Shown: positions 22,281-33,184 of the stretch, in pieces
How positions within the stretch are numbered: position 1 is the first letter of the stretch
How the letters are laid out: each line of letters opens with the position of its first letter
DNA from: Bettongia penicillata ogilbyi
Lineage: Eukaryota; Chordata; Mammalia; Diprotodontia; Potoroidae
Assembly (NCBI GenBank): GCA_023548195.1
Contig: JAJHZJ010000808.1
Coordinates: 6,750,389-6,814,388 of the forward strand
Length of the DNA: 64,000 nucleotides
Reading direction: 5' to 3'
Notes under the pieces: model-generated
The model's input: only the letters and a program-made list of their open reading frames with translations
Database searches by the model: none
What the model was told of the DNA's origin: nothing
Made by a program: the position numbers and the translations under genes

Positions 22281-24185
22281 GCAATTGCATGGGGCTGCAA
22301 AGAAGGCCTTTTTTTTTAATCCTTTGATATAACACTTGGGTTATGGCTGAAATTTTTTCTTTATTCAAGTAGTCACACTGTTTATTTCTGGAAGCTCTCA
22401 ATCTCAATGTTTTTCAACCACCCACACGCACCCAATGGTTTTAAAACCATTGTTTTTAAATATTGTGGTGGATAGTGGGGAATATTCTTAGCCCTAGCTT
22501 TAGTAGTAAGAATTACCACTTTATAGATTAACCCTTATATTGCTGTCTGATCTGCAGGCCTTACCTCCTCCTCCCCGCAATTATTTATCTTGCATGAGTC
22601 AAAACTTGATTGAACTATATTAAAATCTAAATAATGACTAGCTAATTGTGCTATAAGAGGAATCTGGAATTTTAACGGATTAGTACCAAAGGGCAAGATT
22701 TCGAGATCTCAGTATATTTCTGAGACTCTAATTTGTATTTGGAGCCTGAAGCAAGGGCTTTCTTTCAAAGGCTTCCCAAGATATCTTGGAATTTGAACGC
22801 ATCAAGGGAGTTAGGGGCTTGGCACGATCCAAAATCTGTGTAAAATTTTTTGGCTTTCCCTTCATGCCAGAGAAGAACTCTAAATTTTTTCTTTTTTTAT
22901 GGGGTATTTACAGTACCATATTGCAAAATTTGGGTTGATAGTATACAAGATTATACATACATTTTATACATTTTTGGGTTTCTACACTTGTTCTGTGTTT
23001 GTTGGTCTTTGCGTATCATCTGTTGGCTTCCACAAAACTCCTCCCAAATTCCCCTTTCATTTCTTATGCCAACCTGGGATATATCAAAACTGTAATAAGC
23101 AACGTTGCCATGCAGAATGGATAACTGTAGTCTTCTAATGCTTTAGGCTGCATTTGGTCTATCCCTGTGTTTAAACTAGCCCATTAACAAGTGAGTAGTG
23201 GGGTTCAATAACTTGAATAGTTTGGTTGTACTAATCAATCTGTTAATTAAGTATTTAGAAAGGACCTACTATGTGCCAGAATCTGTTATGGGGGTTAGGA
23301 TCAAAGAATCAAATAATCCCTATTCTCAAGGAAGTTACATTTTACTGGGGAGAAGTAGCTGAAAGATTCTCATTGCATCCTGTACTGTGAACTGCAGTGC
23401 TCTTGACTTCTGTATCCTTATTTTCTTACTAATGAAGGACTATTCGGGCATTTCTGGAAACAATATTCCCATTGTTCCCTTCCACCATCAGGAAGGCAGC
23501 TCTTGAATTGATCTATTTTCACTATTCCCCTACTTTCCAAAATCCCTTTCATTCATTCCATTATTTCCCTTATTATGATTTGCCTAACAGTGAACCTATA
23601 CACTGTTAAGTATTTTACTGTGCTCTAACCCTAGTGTAGTTGATAAAATAGCTGAGTTCTCTGTAATCTCCCTGAGGAATCACATCTTGCTATTTTTTTC
23701 AATCTAAAATAAAGGTATTCCTCTGTCACATGATTCAAAAAATGCTATTGGAAAATTGTGATATTTAAAAATTCTTTTGTTTGCTTACAAACAAATTGCA
23801 TTTAGGAAATATTAATCCAGGAATAGGGTAGATTATTTTCATTTTTATTATTGTTTTCCTGAATCTGGACTCAAAATGACAATGAACTATTTTAACTACA
23901 AAAAAAGAGAAGGCTGGGTAACTAACATAGTTTGCCAACAAGGAAGGGAAATGTCTTATAGGAAGGGATTTAGAGCATTGAGTTTTTTATGTGATTTGGA
24001 GAAAACTTTTAATATTTAAATAAAAATGGAGTAGATTGCAGTTTTATGTATATATTTGCATAGGCCCAGTAACAGCTCTCCATGTCTATGTCTTCGTACA
24101 ACAATTACCTGAATATTGAACTAAGGATATGATTAGGAAAAGAACAGATTTGGTGGGTGACCAATTGGTGCAACAAAAATAAATC
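22281..24185. other. AT-rich DNA with one repeat block
   Basis: No coding exon recognised. A mammal-wide L2/MIR-related block at 23,230-23,360 ('cctactatgtgccagaatct', 'attctcaaggaagttac') is the only clear repeat. Confidence 0.45.
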
Positions 24186-24189
24186 TGTT

Positions 24190-24430
24190 ATTAGTAGTAA
24201 TTATAGCTTACATTTAATGCTTTGCATAGCATTTTATATACATCTTATTGGAAGACTAGAAAAAGTGATGTATAATAAATTTACTATTATTCCCCTTGTA
24301 CAGATAATGAAGAAATAGATGATAGAGAGGTCAAAGGACTTGCAAGTTCACTTAGCTAGTGAGTATAGTAAGAGCTGGTATTTATACTTAGATCTTCTGA
24401 TTCTAAATATAATAGGTCTTATGCTGTATT
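24190..24430 (-). repeat. CORE-SINE (MIR-like)
   Basis: 'gtaattatagcttacattta', 'ttactattattccccttgta', 'cttgcaagttcacttagcta' and 'tagatcttctgattctaaat' in reverse-complement SINE order. Confidence 0.6.
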
Positions 24431-24645
24431 GTACCTACCACACAATTCAAAGTTCTCATCTTATACATAGAATTTTTCTGTTAGGCAATTTACTCCTTGT
24501 TTTGGCACTAAATATAAAAAAAAATTATGATAGATAACCAGTTTATATTTTTGGCTTCTCTATATCACTGTGATGGAAATTTACCTTAACAATATCACTG
24601 CAGTAATAATGAAGTCATTCAATGACTAAGCATTTATTAAGAGGC

Positions 24646-24659
24646 CATTATATACAAGA
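24646..24659. repeat. target-site duplication, left
   Basis: 'cattatatacaaga', matching 24,960-24,973 'catcatatgcaaga' at 12 of 14 positions. Confidence 0.7.
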
Positions 24660-24959
24660 GGGCAGCTAGGTGGTGGAGTGGATAGAGCACCAGTGCAGAA
24701 GTCAGGTTCAAATCTCACCTCAGATACTTGACACTCACTGTGTGACCTTGGGCAAGTCACTTAACCCCAATTGCCTCATCCTGGGTCATCTCCAGTCATC
24801 CTGATGAATATCTGGTCACTGGATTCAGATGGCTCTGAAGGAGAAGTGAGGCTGGTGACCTGTACAGCCTTCCCTCTCTCAAAACAAAGTCAAGTGCAAG
24901 TCATGTCATTATTTCTCTGATGGTATGGTCTTCTTCAGCAACGAAGGATAAATATCTTT
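24660..24959 (+). mobile_element. RTE-tailed marsupial SINE, full length
   Basis: Three parts are visible: a tRNA-derived head ('ggcagctaggtggtggagtg'); a body ('gtgtgaccttgggcaagtca', 'atcctgatgaatatctgg', 'gaagtgaggctggtgacctg'); and a tail ('gatggtatggtcttcttcag', 'aacgaaggataaat'). The tail resembles the 3' end of the RTE-type LINE at 30,835-31,825, and there is no poly(A), as expected for RTE-mobilised SINEs. Relatives lie at 39,951-40,250 (minus) and 56,418-56,600 (tail only). Confidence 0.85.
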
Positions 24960-24973
24960 CATCATATGCAAGA
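24960..24973. repeat. target-site duplication, right
   Basis: Partner of 24,646-24,659. Confidence 0.7.
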
Positions 24974-25074
24974 CATTTAACTATGCTCTAAAGGTATAAA
25001 TACTATGGTGTGACAGTCCCTGCCTTTGAGGGACTCACTTTCTTTCACTAAGTGCAAAATCTTACTATGTATTT

Positions 25075-25458
25075 TTTGTCTTCCTATTTGTTTCTAAGTG
25101 ATTCTATCTCAGAGTGGAAGGAGACATGATTTTCCACTTATTGGTACCAGTTCCACATACAATCACAATTCTAGGATGGATGAGCAATCTATTTGTTCAG
25201 CACTGTATATATGAAGGGCCATCCTGACCCACACTGAAGGCAGGGAAGAGCTCTCTCTGCAGCAATCGGATTTAGTATCATCACACTCTTTTTGCCACAG
25301 CTATGTTATCTGTCAGTGAAGTCCCATGACTAGAATAGTAATGTTTCCAGTTCTTTCTGGAAGGCTTTTTAAAAATGCTAGTTAGGTTTCCAAGTCTGTC
25401 CACTCAATCTTATATATTTAACCTCATATTTAGCTAAACTGTCAGCTATGGAGATCAA
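25075..25458. other. no feature seen
   Basis: AT-rich sequence between the split repeat and the L1 fragment; nothing recognised. Confidence 0.4.
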
Positions 25459-27477
25459 AATCAAAGAGAGCTTCTACAAATATTTTTGTACCTGTGGAAC
25501 TCTTTCCCATTTCTATGATCTCTTTAGGATAGAGTCCTGGAAGCGATATTGCTGGATAAAAGGGTATGCACATTTTTGTAGCTCTTTGGAGTAGTTCCAA
25601 ATTGCTCTCCGGGATGTTGGATCAGCTCACAGCTCCACCCACAATGAATTAGTGTTCCAACTCTCCCACATTTTCTCCAACATTTATCATCTCTCTGTTT
25701 TGTCATGCTAGCCAATCTGATAAGTATGATGTGGTACCTCAGAGTTCTTTTGATTTGCTTCTCTCTAATCAATAGTGATTTAGAGCATTTTTTCATATGA
25801 TTATAGATAGCTTTAATTTCTTCCTCTGAGAACTTCCTGTTCATATCCTTTGACCATTTATCAATTGGGGAATTCCTTGTACTCTTGTACATTTGACTCA
25901 GTTCTCTATATGTTTTTAGAAATGAGGCCTTTATCACAGAGTAGTGGCAAAACTTCTTTCCCAGTTTTCTGCTTCCCTCCTCATCTAGGTTGCATTGGGT
26001 TTGTTTGTGCAAAAGCTTTTCAATTTAATGTAATCAAAATTATCCATTTTGCACTTCTTAATGTTCTCTATCTCTTGTTTGGTCATAAATTTCTCCATTC
26101 TCTATAAATGTGACAAATACACTGTTCCTTGCTCCCCTAATTTGTTTATAGTATCAATCTTTATACCTAGATCCTATATCCATTTGGACTTTATTCTTGT
26201 GTATGGTGTCAGGCATTGGTCTATGCCCAGTTTCCATCACAGTGTTATCCAGTTTTCCCAGTAATTTTTGTTGAACAGTGAGTTCTTATCCCAGAAGCTG
26301 GGGTCCTTAGGTTTATCAAACAGTAGACTGCTACATTCATTGATGACTGTCTCTTGAACACCTAACATATTCCACTGGTCTATCCCTCTGTTTCTTAGCC
26401 AGTTCCAAGTGGTTTTTCTGATTGCTGCTTTGTAATACAATTTGAGATCTGGTAGGGCTAGACCACCTTCCCTAGCATTTCTTTTCATGAGTTACCTTGA
26501 TATTCTGGATCATTTGTTCTTCCAGTTGAATTTTGATATTTTTTTCTAGCTCTAGAAAATAACTATCTGGTAGTTTGATTGGTATGGCAGTGAATAAGTA
26601 AATTAATTTAGGTAGAATTGTCATTTTTATTATATTAGCTCAGTCTACCCACGAGTAACTGATATTTTTCCACTTACTTACATCTGACTTTATTTGTGCG
26701 AAAAGTGTTTTGTAATTGTGTTCATATAGTCCCTGGGTTTGCTTTGGCAGTTAGACTCCAGATATTTTACTGTGTCTACCATAGCTTTAAACAGGATTTC
26801 TCTTTTCTATCTATTGCTGTTGGGTTTTGTTAGTAATATATAGAAATGCAGATGATCTGGGTTTGTATTTAACCTGTAACTTTGCCAAAGTTGTTTATTA
26901 TTTCAAGAAGTTTTTTACTTGATTCTCTGGGATTCTCTAAGTATATCATCATATAATCTGCAAAGAGTGATAACTTAATTTCTTCTTTGCCTATTCCAAT
27001 TCCTTCCATTTCTTTTTCTTTCCTTATTGCTGCAGCTAGCATTTCTAATACCACATTGAAATACAGTGGGGATAATGGACATCCTTGTTTCATGCCTGAT
27101 CTTATTGGAAATGCATCTAGCTTGTCCCCATTGCATATAATGCTTGCTGATGATTTTAGGTGGATACTGTTTATTATCTTATGGAAAGTTCTATTTATTC
27201 CTATGCTCTCCAGTATTTTCAATAGGAATGGGTATTGTATTTTGTCAAAAGTTTTTTCTGCATCTATTGAGATAATCATGTGGTTTCTGTTAGTTTTGTT
27301 GTTGATATGATCAATAATGCTAATAGTTTTGCTAATATTGAACCAGTCCTGCATGCCTGGTATAAATCCTATCTGATCATAATGTATTATTCTCATGATA
27401 AGTTGCTGTATTCTGTTTGCTAATATCTTATTTAATTTTTTTGCATCTATATTCATTTAAATCAATCTACAATCTTC
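25459..27477 (-). pseudogene. L1 ORF2 fragment (reverse transcriptase to C-terminus)
   Basis: Internal L1 ORF2 piece without 5' or 3' ends. Read right to left it holds the RT fingers/palm (26,869-27,456: '[10 protein letters not shown]', '[14 protein letters not shown]', '[16 protein letters not shown]', '[10 protein letters not shown]', '[16 protein letters not shown]'). Further left is the C-terminal segment (25,524-26,012: 'PIDKWSKDMNRKFSEEEI', 'MKKCSKSLLIREKQIK', 'RVGTLIHCGWSCELIQ'). ORF2p supplies endonuclease and reverse transcriptase for L1. The catalytic FADD box reads FADY, so a second-aspartate equivalent is lost, and several frame breaks follow. Homologous to 46,040-48,060. The right edge abuts the 3' tail of HAL1-B. 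Confidence 0.9.
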
Positions 27478-28306
27478 TTTTTTTTAAAAAAAAATTATTT
27501 ATTTATTTTAAGTTTTCAACATTGATTTCCACAAAATTTTGAGTTTCATATTTTCTCTACATCTCCCCCCCACCCCAAAATGCCTTGTATTCTGATTTCC
27601 CCTTCCACCAATGTGCCCTCCCTTCTAACACCCTTCCCTTCCCTTATCTCCATCTTATCTCATGTTCTGTAAGGCAAGATACATTTCTGTACCCCTTTAC
27701 CTCTATTTCTTATATCTTAGTTGTACGCAAAAGCAATTCTCAACATTTATTCCTAAAACTTTGAGTTCCAACTTCTCTTCCTTCCTTCTCACCCATCCCT
27801 ATGGAGAAGGTAAGCAATTCGATATAGGCTATATATGTGTAGTTTTGCAAATGACTTCCATAATAACGATGTTGTGTAAAACTAACTATTTCCTTCCATC
27901 CTCTCCTGCCCCCCATTTCTTCTATTCTCTCTTTTGACCTTGTCCCTTCCTAAGAGTGTTGACTTTTATTTGCTCCCTCCTCCCATCTGCCCTCCCTTTC
28001 ATCATCCCTCACACCCTGCTTTTCCCCTTCTCCCCTACTTTCCTGTAGTGTAAAATAGGTTTTCATACTAAATTGAGTGTGCATGTTGTTCCTTCCTTGA
28101 GCCAGATGTGATGAGAGTAAGCTTCGCATTTTCCCTCTCACCTCTCCCCTTTTCCCATCCATTGGAAAAGTTTTTTCTTGCCTCTTCTATGAGAGATAAT
28201 TTGCCCCATTCCATTTGTCCCTGCGTGCCCCCAATCTCTTCCTCTTTCACCTTTTAGTTTTACTTTTTTTAGATATGATCTCTTCCTATTCAACTCACCC
28301 TGGGCT

Positions 28307-28339
28307 CTCTGTCTCTCTATGTCTCTCTCTGTCTCTCTC

Positions 28340-28372
<33 letters not shown>
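28307..28372. repeat. (TC)n(TG)n microsatellite in HAL1-B
   Basis: Occupies the same element position as the longer compound tract in HAL1-A. Confidence 0.95.
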
Positions 28373-28499
28373 CTAATCCCTCCAACTACTCAGACACTGA
28401 GAAAAGTTTCAGGAGTTACAAATATTATCTTTCCATGTAGGAATGTAAACAGTTCAACTTTAGTAAGTCCCTTGTGATTTCTCTTCCCTATATACCTTT

Positions 28500-29612
28500 T
28501 CATGCTTCTCTTGATTCTAGTGTTTGAAAGTCAAATTTTCTTTTCAGCTCTGGTCTTTTCATCAAGAATGCTTGAAAGTCCTCTATTTCATTGAATGACC
28601 ACTTTTCCCCCTGAAGTATTATACTCAGTTTTGCCGGGTAAGTGCTTCTTGGTTTTAGTCCTAGTTTCTTTGACTTCTGGAATATCATATTCCAGGCCCT
28701 TTGATCCCATAATGTAGAAGCTGGTAGATCTTATGTTATCCTGATTGTATTTCCACAGTATTCACATTGTTTTTTTCTAGCTGTTTGCCATGTTTTCTCC
28801 TTGACTTGGGAACTCTGGAATTTGGCTACAATATTCCTAGGAGTTTTTCTTTTTGGATCCCTTTTAGGAGGTGATTGATGGATTCTTTCAATATTTATTT
28901 TGCCCTCTGGTTCTAGAATATCAGGGCAATTTTCCTTGATACTTTCATGAAAGATGATGTCTAGGCTCTTTTTTTGATCATAGCTTTCAGGTAGTCCCAT
29001 AATTTTTAAATTGTGTCTCCTGGATCTATTGTCAGGTCAGCTATTTATCCAATGATATATTTCACATTGTTTGCTATTTTTTCAATCCTTTGGTTTTGTT
29101 TTATATATTTTTTTGATTTTTCATAAAGTCATTAGCTTCCATCTGCTCCATTCTAATCTTTAAGGAATTATTTTCTTCAGTGAGCTTTTGTGTCTCCTTT
29201 TCCATCTGATCAGTTCTGCTTTTTAAAGCATTCTTCTTCTCATTGACGTTTTAGACCTCTCTTGCCAATTGAGTTAGCCTATTTTTAAAGGTGTTTTCTT
29301 CTTCAGCATTTTTTGGGGTCTTCTTTAGCAAGTTGTTGACCTGCTTTTCATGACTGTCTTCTGGTGCTCTCATTTCTCTTCCCAATTTTTCCTCCACCTC
29401 TCTTACTTGATTTTCAAAATCCTTTTTGAGCTCTTCCATAGCCTGGGATTGTTGCATATTTATTTTAGAGGTTTTGAATGCAGAAGCCTTGTCTTTGATG
29501 TCTTCCCCTGATGCTTAGCATTGTTCTTCCTCATCTGAAAGCATGGGAGAGAATACCGTTCATCAAAATAGTAACCTTCTAGAGTCTTACTTTTTCCCTC
29601 TTTTTTGGGCAT
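28500..29612 (-). pseudogene. HAL1 ORF1 (L1 ORF1p-like), frame-broken
   Basis: About 370 codons from a plausible ATG (29,610-29,612, reading 'MPKKEGKSKT') to the stop at 28,500. An N-terminal basic tail is followed by a coiled coil (29,251-29,457: 'MEELKKDFENQVREVEEKLG', 'EKQVNNLLKKTPKNAEEENT'). Next is an RRM-like segment (28,731-29,000: 'IERIHQSPPKRDPKRKTPRN', 'VAKFQSSQVKEKTWQTARKK') and a C-terminal domain (28,500-28,688: 'YPAKLSIILQGEKWSF', 'KRPELKRKFDFQT'). This is the domain order of L1 ORF1p, a trimeric RNA chaperone. A stop near 29,515 ('EEEQC' then stop) and shifts between the segments show it is not functional. Confidence 0.85.
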
Positions 29613-30209
29613 TTTCCCAACCAGTTACTTGACTTTTGGGTCCTTTGTCAAGAGTAGGGTTTACTCTAGGGACCTGTAAGTTCTCAGTTCCTCCAAGGTA
29701 TCAGAACAAGGGAGAGGAGTTTGCTCCCTGGCCAGGCTTGTGGCTGAAATTCAGCTTAGATGCTCACTTCCCCCAGGGGCTTTATCCAACAATGGATGGT
29801 GACTGCTGCCTCTCGGGCAGAGGTCTCCTCTGCTGTGCTAATGCATAGAGAAGCTCATTGGTTGGTGAGTCCCTCAGGACTAGTGTCCTCCTGATTCCCC
29901 TGGGGTGCTGAGGCATACCTGGGGTCCTGGTGTTGGCAGTTGTGGGCTTCACCCCTCTGGGGCTCAGGATCTCCCAGTTTGCTGAAATAGTGTTGTCTGG
30001 GACAGCTCTGATCCTCCCTTGTCCTCTTCTGCCACAGCAAGAGGGACCCCCCCTTAGTGATTTTCCTAGCCTCATAGGCTAAGAGACAGTTTATCCCTTC
30101 TGTTGCTCCCCCTGTTCCAGGATTTATCTTAGGGAGATATTCTCTGGGCTCATCGAGGTCAACAAATTGAGATAGCAATTACTGATCACTTTGCCATCCT
30201 GGCTCCCAG

Positions 30210-30555
30210 AAGTCAAGTAGATATAATCTCAAAAATAAAATAGATATTTTTGAGTATATGGAATTTAAAACTTTCTGCACAAAAGTAGTGCAGGTAGATT
30301 AAGAAGGGAGGCAAGAAGTTTTCCAATTTATCAAATTAAGATTTGGTGTTGACCTTTGGAGATTTAAGAGGCCAAAAGATTTGGCATGTTGCATATATTT
30401 TTAGACTTCTTCAGTGTATTGATCAACTTGGCTGATTTCTTCTCTTCCTCTTTTTATTTTTCCTTAAAATATTATTTATTTTTTGAAATGGGACTCAGGA
30501 AGAGGGAAGCAGACTGGACTAGGAGATATTAAAACAAAAGATATTAATAAAATTC
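30210..30555. other. no feature seen
   Basis: AT-rich spacer between HAL1-B and a SINE. It does not resemble L1 sequence, so the neighbouring ORF2 fragment does not resume on this side of HAL1-B. Confidence 0.5.
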
Positions 30556-30558
30556 ATA

Positions 30559-30816
30559 TTGTTATTCACTTGTTTCAGAAGTGTCTGACTCTTTGTGATT
30601 CCATTTGGGACTTTCTTGGCAAAGATACTGGAGTGGTTTGCCATTTCCTTCTCCAGCTCATTTTACAGATGAGGAAACTGAGGTAAATAGGATTAAGTGA
30701 CTTGTTCAAGGTCACATAGCTAAGTAAACTTCTGTGGCTGGATTTGACTTCAGGAAGACAAGTCTTCATTACTTTAGATCTGGTATTCTTTCCATTGTGG
30801 CACCTAACTGTCCCAC
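30559..30816 (-). mobile_element. tRNA-headed SINE with BovB-like tail
   Basis: On the minus strand: degraded head 'gacagttaggtgccacaatg', core 'cttagctatgtgaccttgaa' and 'cctcagtttcctcatctgta', then a tail 'ggagaaggaaatggcaaacc', 'actccagtatctttgcc', 'cacaaagagtcagacact'. The tail is the kind of 3' end shared by BovB-clade RTE LINEs and their SINEs in ruminants. Near-identical tails occur at 55,673-55,862 and 57,843-58,088. Confidence 0.8.
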
Positions 30817-30834
30817 AATTTATATCAAAAAATA

Positions 30835-31825
30835 GTCAGTTGTCAGTTGTCCTTTCTCTTCAAAGAGGACCAAAATAACATCACCATGATAAACTCATGT
30901 TTCAGTGTGTCTGACTGTGGCTGAGCAGACCAATATGAGCTCAGAATGCTCTACCCCAGATTGAGCACAGATAGTCTATGTGAATATTTGGAGTGGATAT
31001 CCCAAATTTGTGCATCCTGTGTTTACTTTGTGCTGTCTCAATTCTGCTTTGCTCAAAAAACACAGCACCCTTTCTGGTGTGGGCATGCCATGCTGAGCAT
31101 TGCTGTGCCAGTATCTCCCATGTTGCACAGCAAATCCAAAGTTCTTGAGAGAGACTTTGAGAGTGTCCTTGTATCGTTTCTTCTGGCCACCATGTGATTG
31201 CCTGCCCCCGTGAAAATTCTCCATAAAATAGTCTTTCTGGCAAGCATACATTTTGCATTTGAATAATATGACCAACCCATCAGAGTTGTGCTCTCTGAAG
31301 CATAGTTTGAATACTTGGCAGTTCAGCTCAGTGTCTGTTACCTTATCCTGCCAGGTGATCCTCAGAATCTTCCTAAGACAGTTCAAATGGAAGCTATTCA
31401 GTTCTATGACATGGCGCTGGTAGACTGTCCGTGGTTCATAAGCATATAACAATGAGGTCAGCACAAAGGCTCTGTAGACCTTTAGTTTGGTAGTCAATCT
31501 AATACCTCTTCTCTCCCAAACTTTTCTTCGGAGCCTCCCAAGCATTGAGCTAGCTCTGGCAATGCGTGCATCAGCCTCATTGTCAATGTGTACATCCCTG
31601 GAAAGTACGCTACCAAGGTAAGTGAACTTATCCACAGCATTCAAAACTTCTCCATTTGCTGTAATTGATGGTTCCACATATGGGTGGTGTGGTGATGGCT
31701 GATGGAGCACCTGTTGTTTTCTTGGTGTTAATTATTAGGTCAAAATTAGCACAAGCATTAGAGAATTGATCCATACTTTTCTGTTTGCAAATGATTATGC
31801 ACTCAGTGCAGCCTCTGAAACTGAG
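30835..31825 (-). mobile_element. RTE-type LINE, 3' part, 5'-truncated
   Basis: Encodes the C-terminal part of a non-LTR reverse transcriptase. The longest open frame is 30,976-31,710 (244 codons), with 'VDKFTYLGSVLSRD', 'ARIARASSMLGRLRRKVWER', 'TKLKVYRAFVLTSLLYAYEP' and 'FHLNCLRKILRITWQDKVTD'. Upstream sequence ('SMDQFSNACANFDLIINTKK', 31,725-31,790) is in another frame, so a one-base shift lies near 31,715. The 3' end carries 'tggtcctctttgaagagaaa' and finishes in a short 'aactgac' tandem without poly(A). The motif pattern is that of RTE-clade (or a close relative) elements. The frame is rather intact for such a fragment. Confidence 0.8.
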
Positions 31826-31921
31826 ATTAAAAATATAAAGAAAACATAAAGGAGAATGAGAAAAGAGAAGAGCCTATAAAATTGGTTGCAAAGGGATTAT
31901 CATCATCAAGCAAAGATTCCT

Positions 31922-32090
31922 TATAGAACCACAGAATTTGGAGCTTAAAATGGGTCTTTAAAATCATTTAGTTTAATATCCTCCATTTTCAGATGAGCAT
32001 ATTAATATTCAGATATGATAGGTGACACAGGTAATCAATGTCAGGCTTGTTCTCAGGGCAATAGCTGAAGATTTCACACTCCACGTCAAC
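31922..32090 (-). repeat. Mar1-like CORE-SINE
   Basis: 'gaaccacagaatttggagct', 'atcctccattttcagatgag' and 'aggtgacacaggtaatcaat' in reverse-complement order; degraded. Confidence 0.5.
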
Positions 32091-32119
32091 GATCTATCTA
32101 TATTTACATTTAAACTGTT

Positions 32120-32320
32120 AGTCTCTTGTCCTTTCCATTGGTAAGAAGTATGACATCAGGCCAGTCAATTCACCTCTTAAGCTTTAGTTTCTTTATGTGG
32201 TCAAGTGTGTTATCCACCTCAGAAAGTGTTGTAAGAAGCAAATAAGGCAGTTTACATAACATTCTTGCTTTGTGAGCCATTAAAGCACTATAAAATAGAA
32301 GTCATTATGCTGATAATTTA
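32120..32320 (+). repeat. CORE-SINE (MIR-like)
   Basis: 'aggccagtcaattcacctct', 'aagctttagtttctttatgt', 'gttatccacctcagaaagtg' and 'ttgtaagaagcaaataaggc' in forward SINE order. Confidence 0.6.
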
Positions 32321-32839
32321 ATAACACTATTATCTATATTATAATCATAAAATATAAATTATATAATGAGTTATTTATTAAGTAATGGAAAAATGCCCAG
32401 TGGTGTAACACAGTAAGGTGAGACCTTTCTCCTCTAGATAGTCATAACATTTACATTTCCACTATTTGCAAAGTGACTAGCTCTCCCTTTTTAGCTCATT
32501 TTAGAATTGGTTATGAGGGGATAGAGAGTAAGAAGGATTTTCAGACTAGAAATATTTCTCTCAGACCATTGACCTCTGCCTGCTGCCATTTATGAGATCA
32601 GCTTTTTCTTCATGCCTGTGCTCTAATTGCTGGTCCCTGGAAACTGAGGTCTCTCTGCCTATGGGTCCCATCAATCACACCAATTAATGCAGCCTTTTGC
32701 TGTTCCATGTTAGCTCTCGTCTTATTAATTTACACTCTCATTTTCCCTTCACTCTAGCTCCCACCAAGAATCCTCTTTGCCCTCTCTTAGGTACAAAGCA
32801 TTCATCTCCAATATAATGTGTTCTCTTAAATTAATGGGC

Positions 32840-33095
32840 ACCTTTTACTTCTTTCTTGAATGTATTCATGAAGATATTAAACAAAATAGAAGACAGCTCA
32901 GACCTTTGCAGATCCTATTACTCAAATCACCTCAACTCAGCATGCTGCCATTTATCATTCCTTTTTGTTTATGACCTGCCAACCAGTCCTCTCTCCATTT
33001 CATAGGAATGTTGTATCAAAACTAATTCATTCTAATTACCCAGACAACCTGATTTCCTGTGGTGATTTGACTTTACTAAAGTACATTTCTTTCAT
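32840..33095. repeat. possible CR1/L2-type LINE fragment
   Basis: Block order 'catgaagatattaaacaaa', 'tgacctgccaaccagtcctc', 'tccatttcataggaatg' and 'gatttgactttactaaagta' resembles an old amniote LINE region. All short frames are incidental. Confidence 0.4.
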
Positions 33096-33184
33096 ATTGG
33101 CGGAACTCCTTCGTTCATTATTTTAGAACTTTATCCAAGACAACCCTGATGTTTACTTGACACACTCCTGTTCTATAGATGGCA

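Larger units (their letters stand above)
24605..25055 (+). repeat. mammal-wide L2/MIR-related repeat, split by RTE-SINE
   Basis: Left part 'agtcattcaatgactaagca' and 'tttattaagaggccattata'; right part 'atgcaagacatttaactatg' and 'acagtccctgcctttgagg'. Together they form the block seen intact at 23,230-23,360, interrupted at 24,660-24,959. Confidence 0.6.
27478..30206 (-). mobile_element. half-L1 (HAL1) retrotransposon, copy B, full length
   Basis: About 2.7 kb. The 5' end at 30,206 reads 'gggagccaggatggcaaag' on the minus strand, followed by a 5' region with pockets of high GC (29,630-30,200), ORF1 (28,500-29,612) and a purine-rich 3' region. That region carries (TC)n(TG)n at 28,307-28,372 and ends near 27,478-27,512 with 'aataaataaataa' and an A/T run. 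No ORF2 lies between ORF1 and the tail. Its middle and 3' parts match copy A. The first 3' bases after ORF1 resemble the ORF1-ORF2 spacer of the L1 at 45,471-52,207. No clear target duplication was found. Confidence 0.8.

Noticed and set aside
24660..24750. tRNA gene in the SINE head
   Set aside because: Only the tRNA-derived promoter region of a SINE; no complete cloverleaf.
26987..27310. 107-codon plus-strand frame
   Set aside because: Antisense shadow of the L1 reverse-transcriptase frame.
29636..30178. Overlapping frames on both strands, up to 107 codons
   Set aside because: HAL1-B 5' untranslated region; it matches the L1 5' region near 51,440-51,690.
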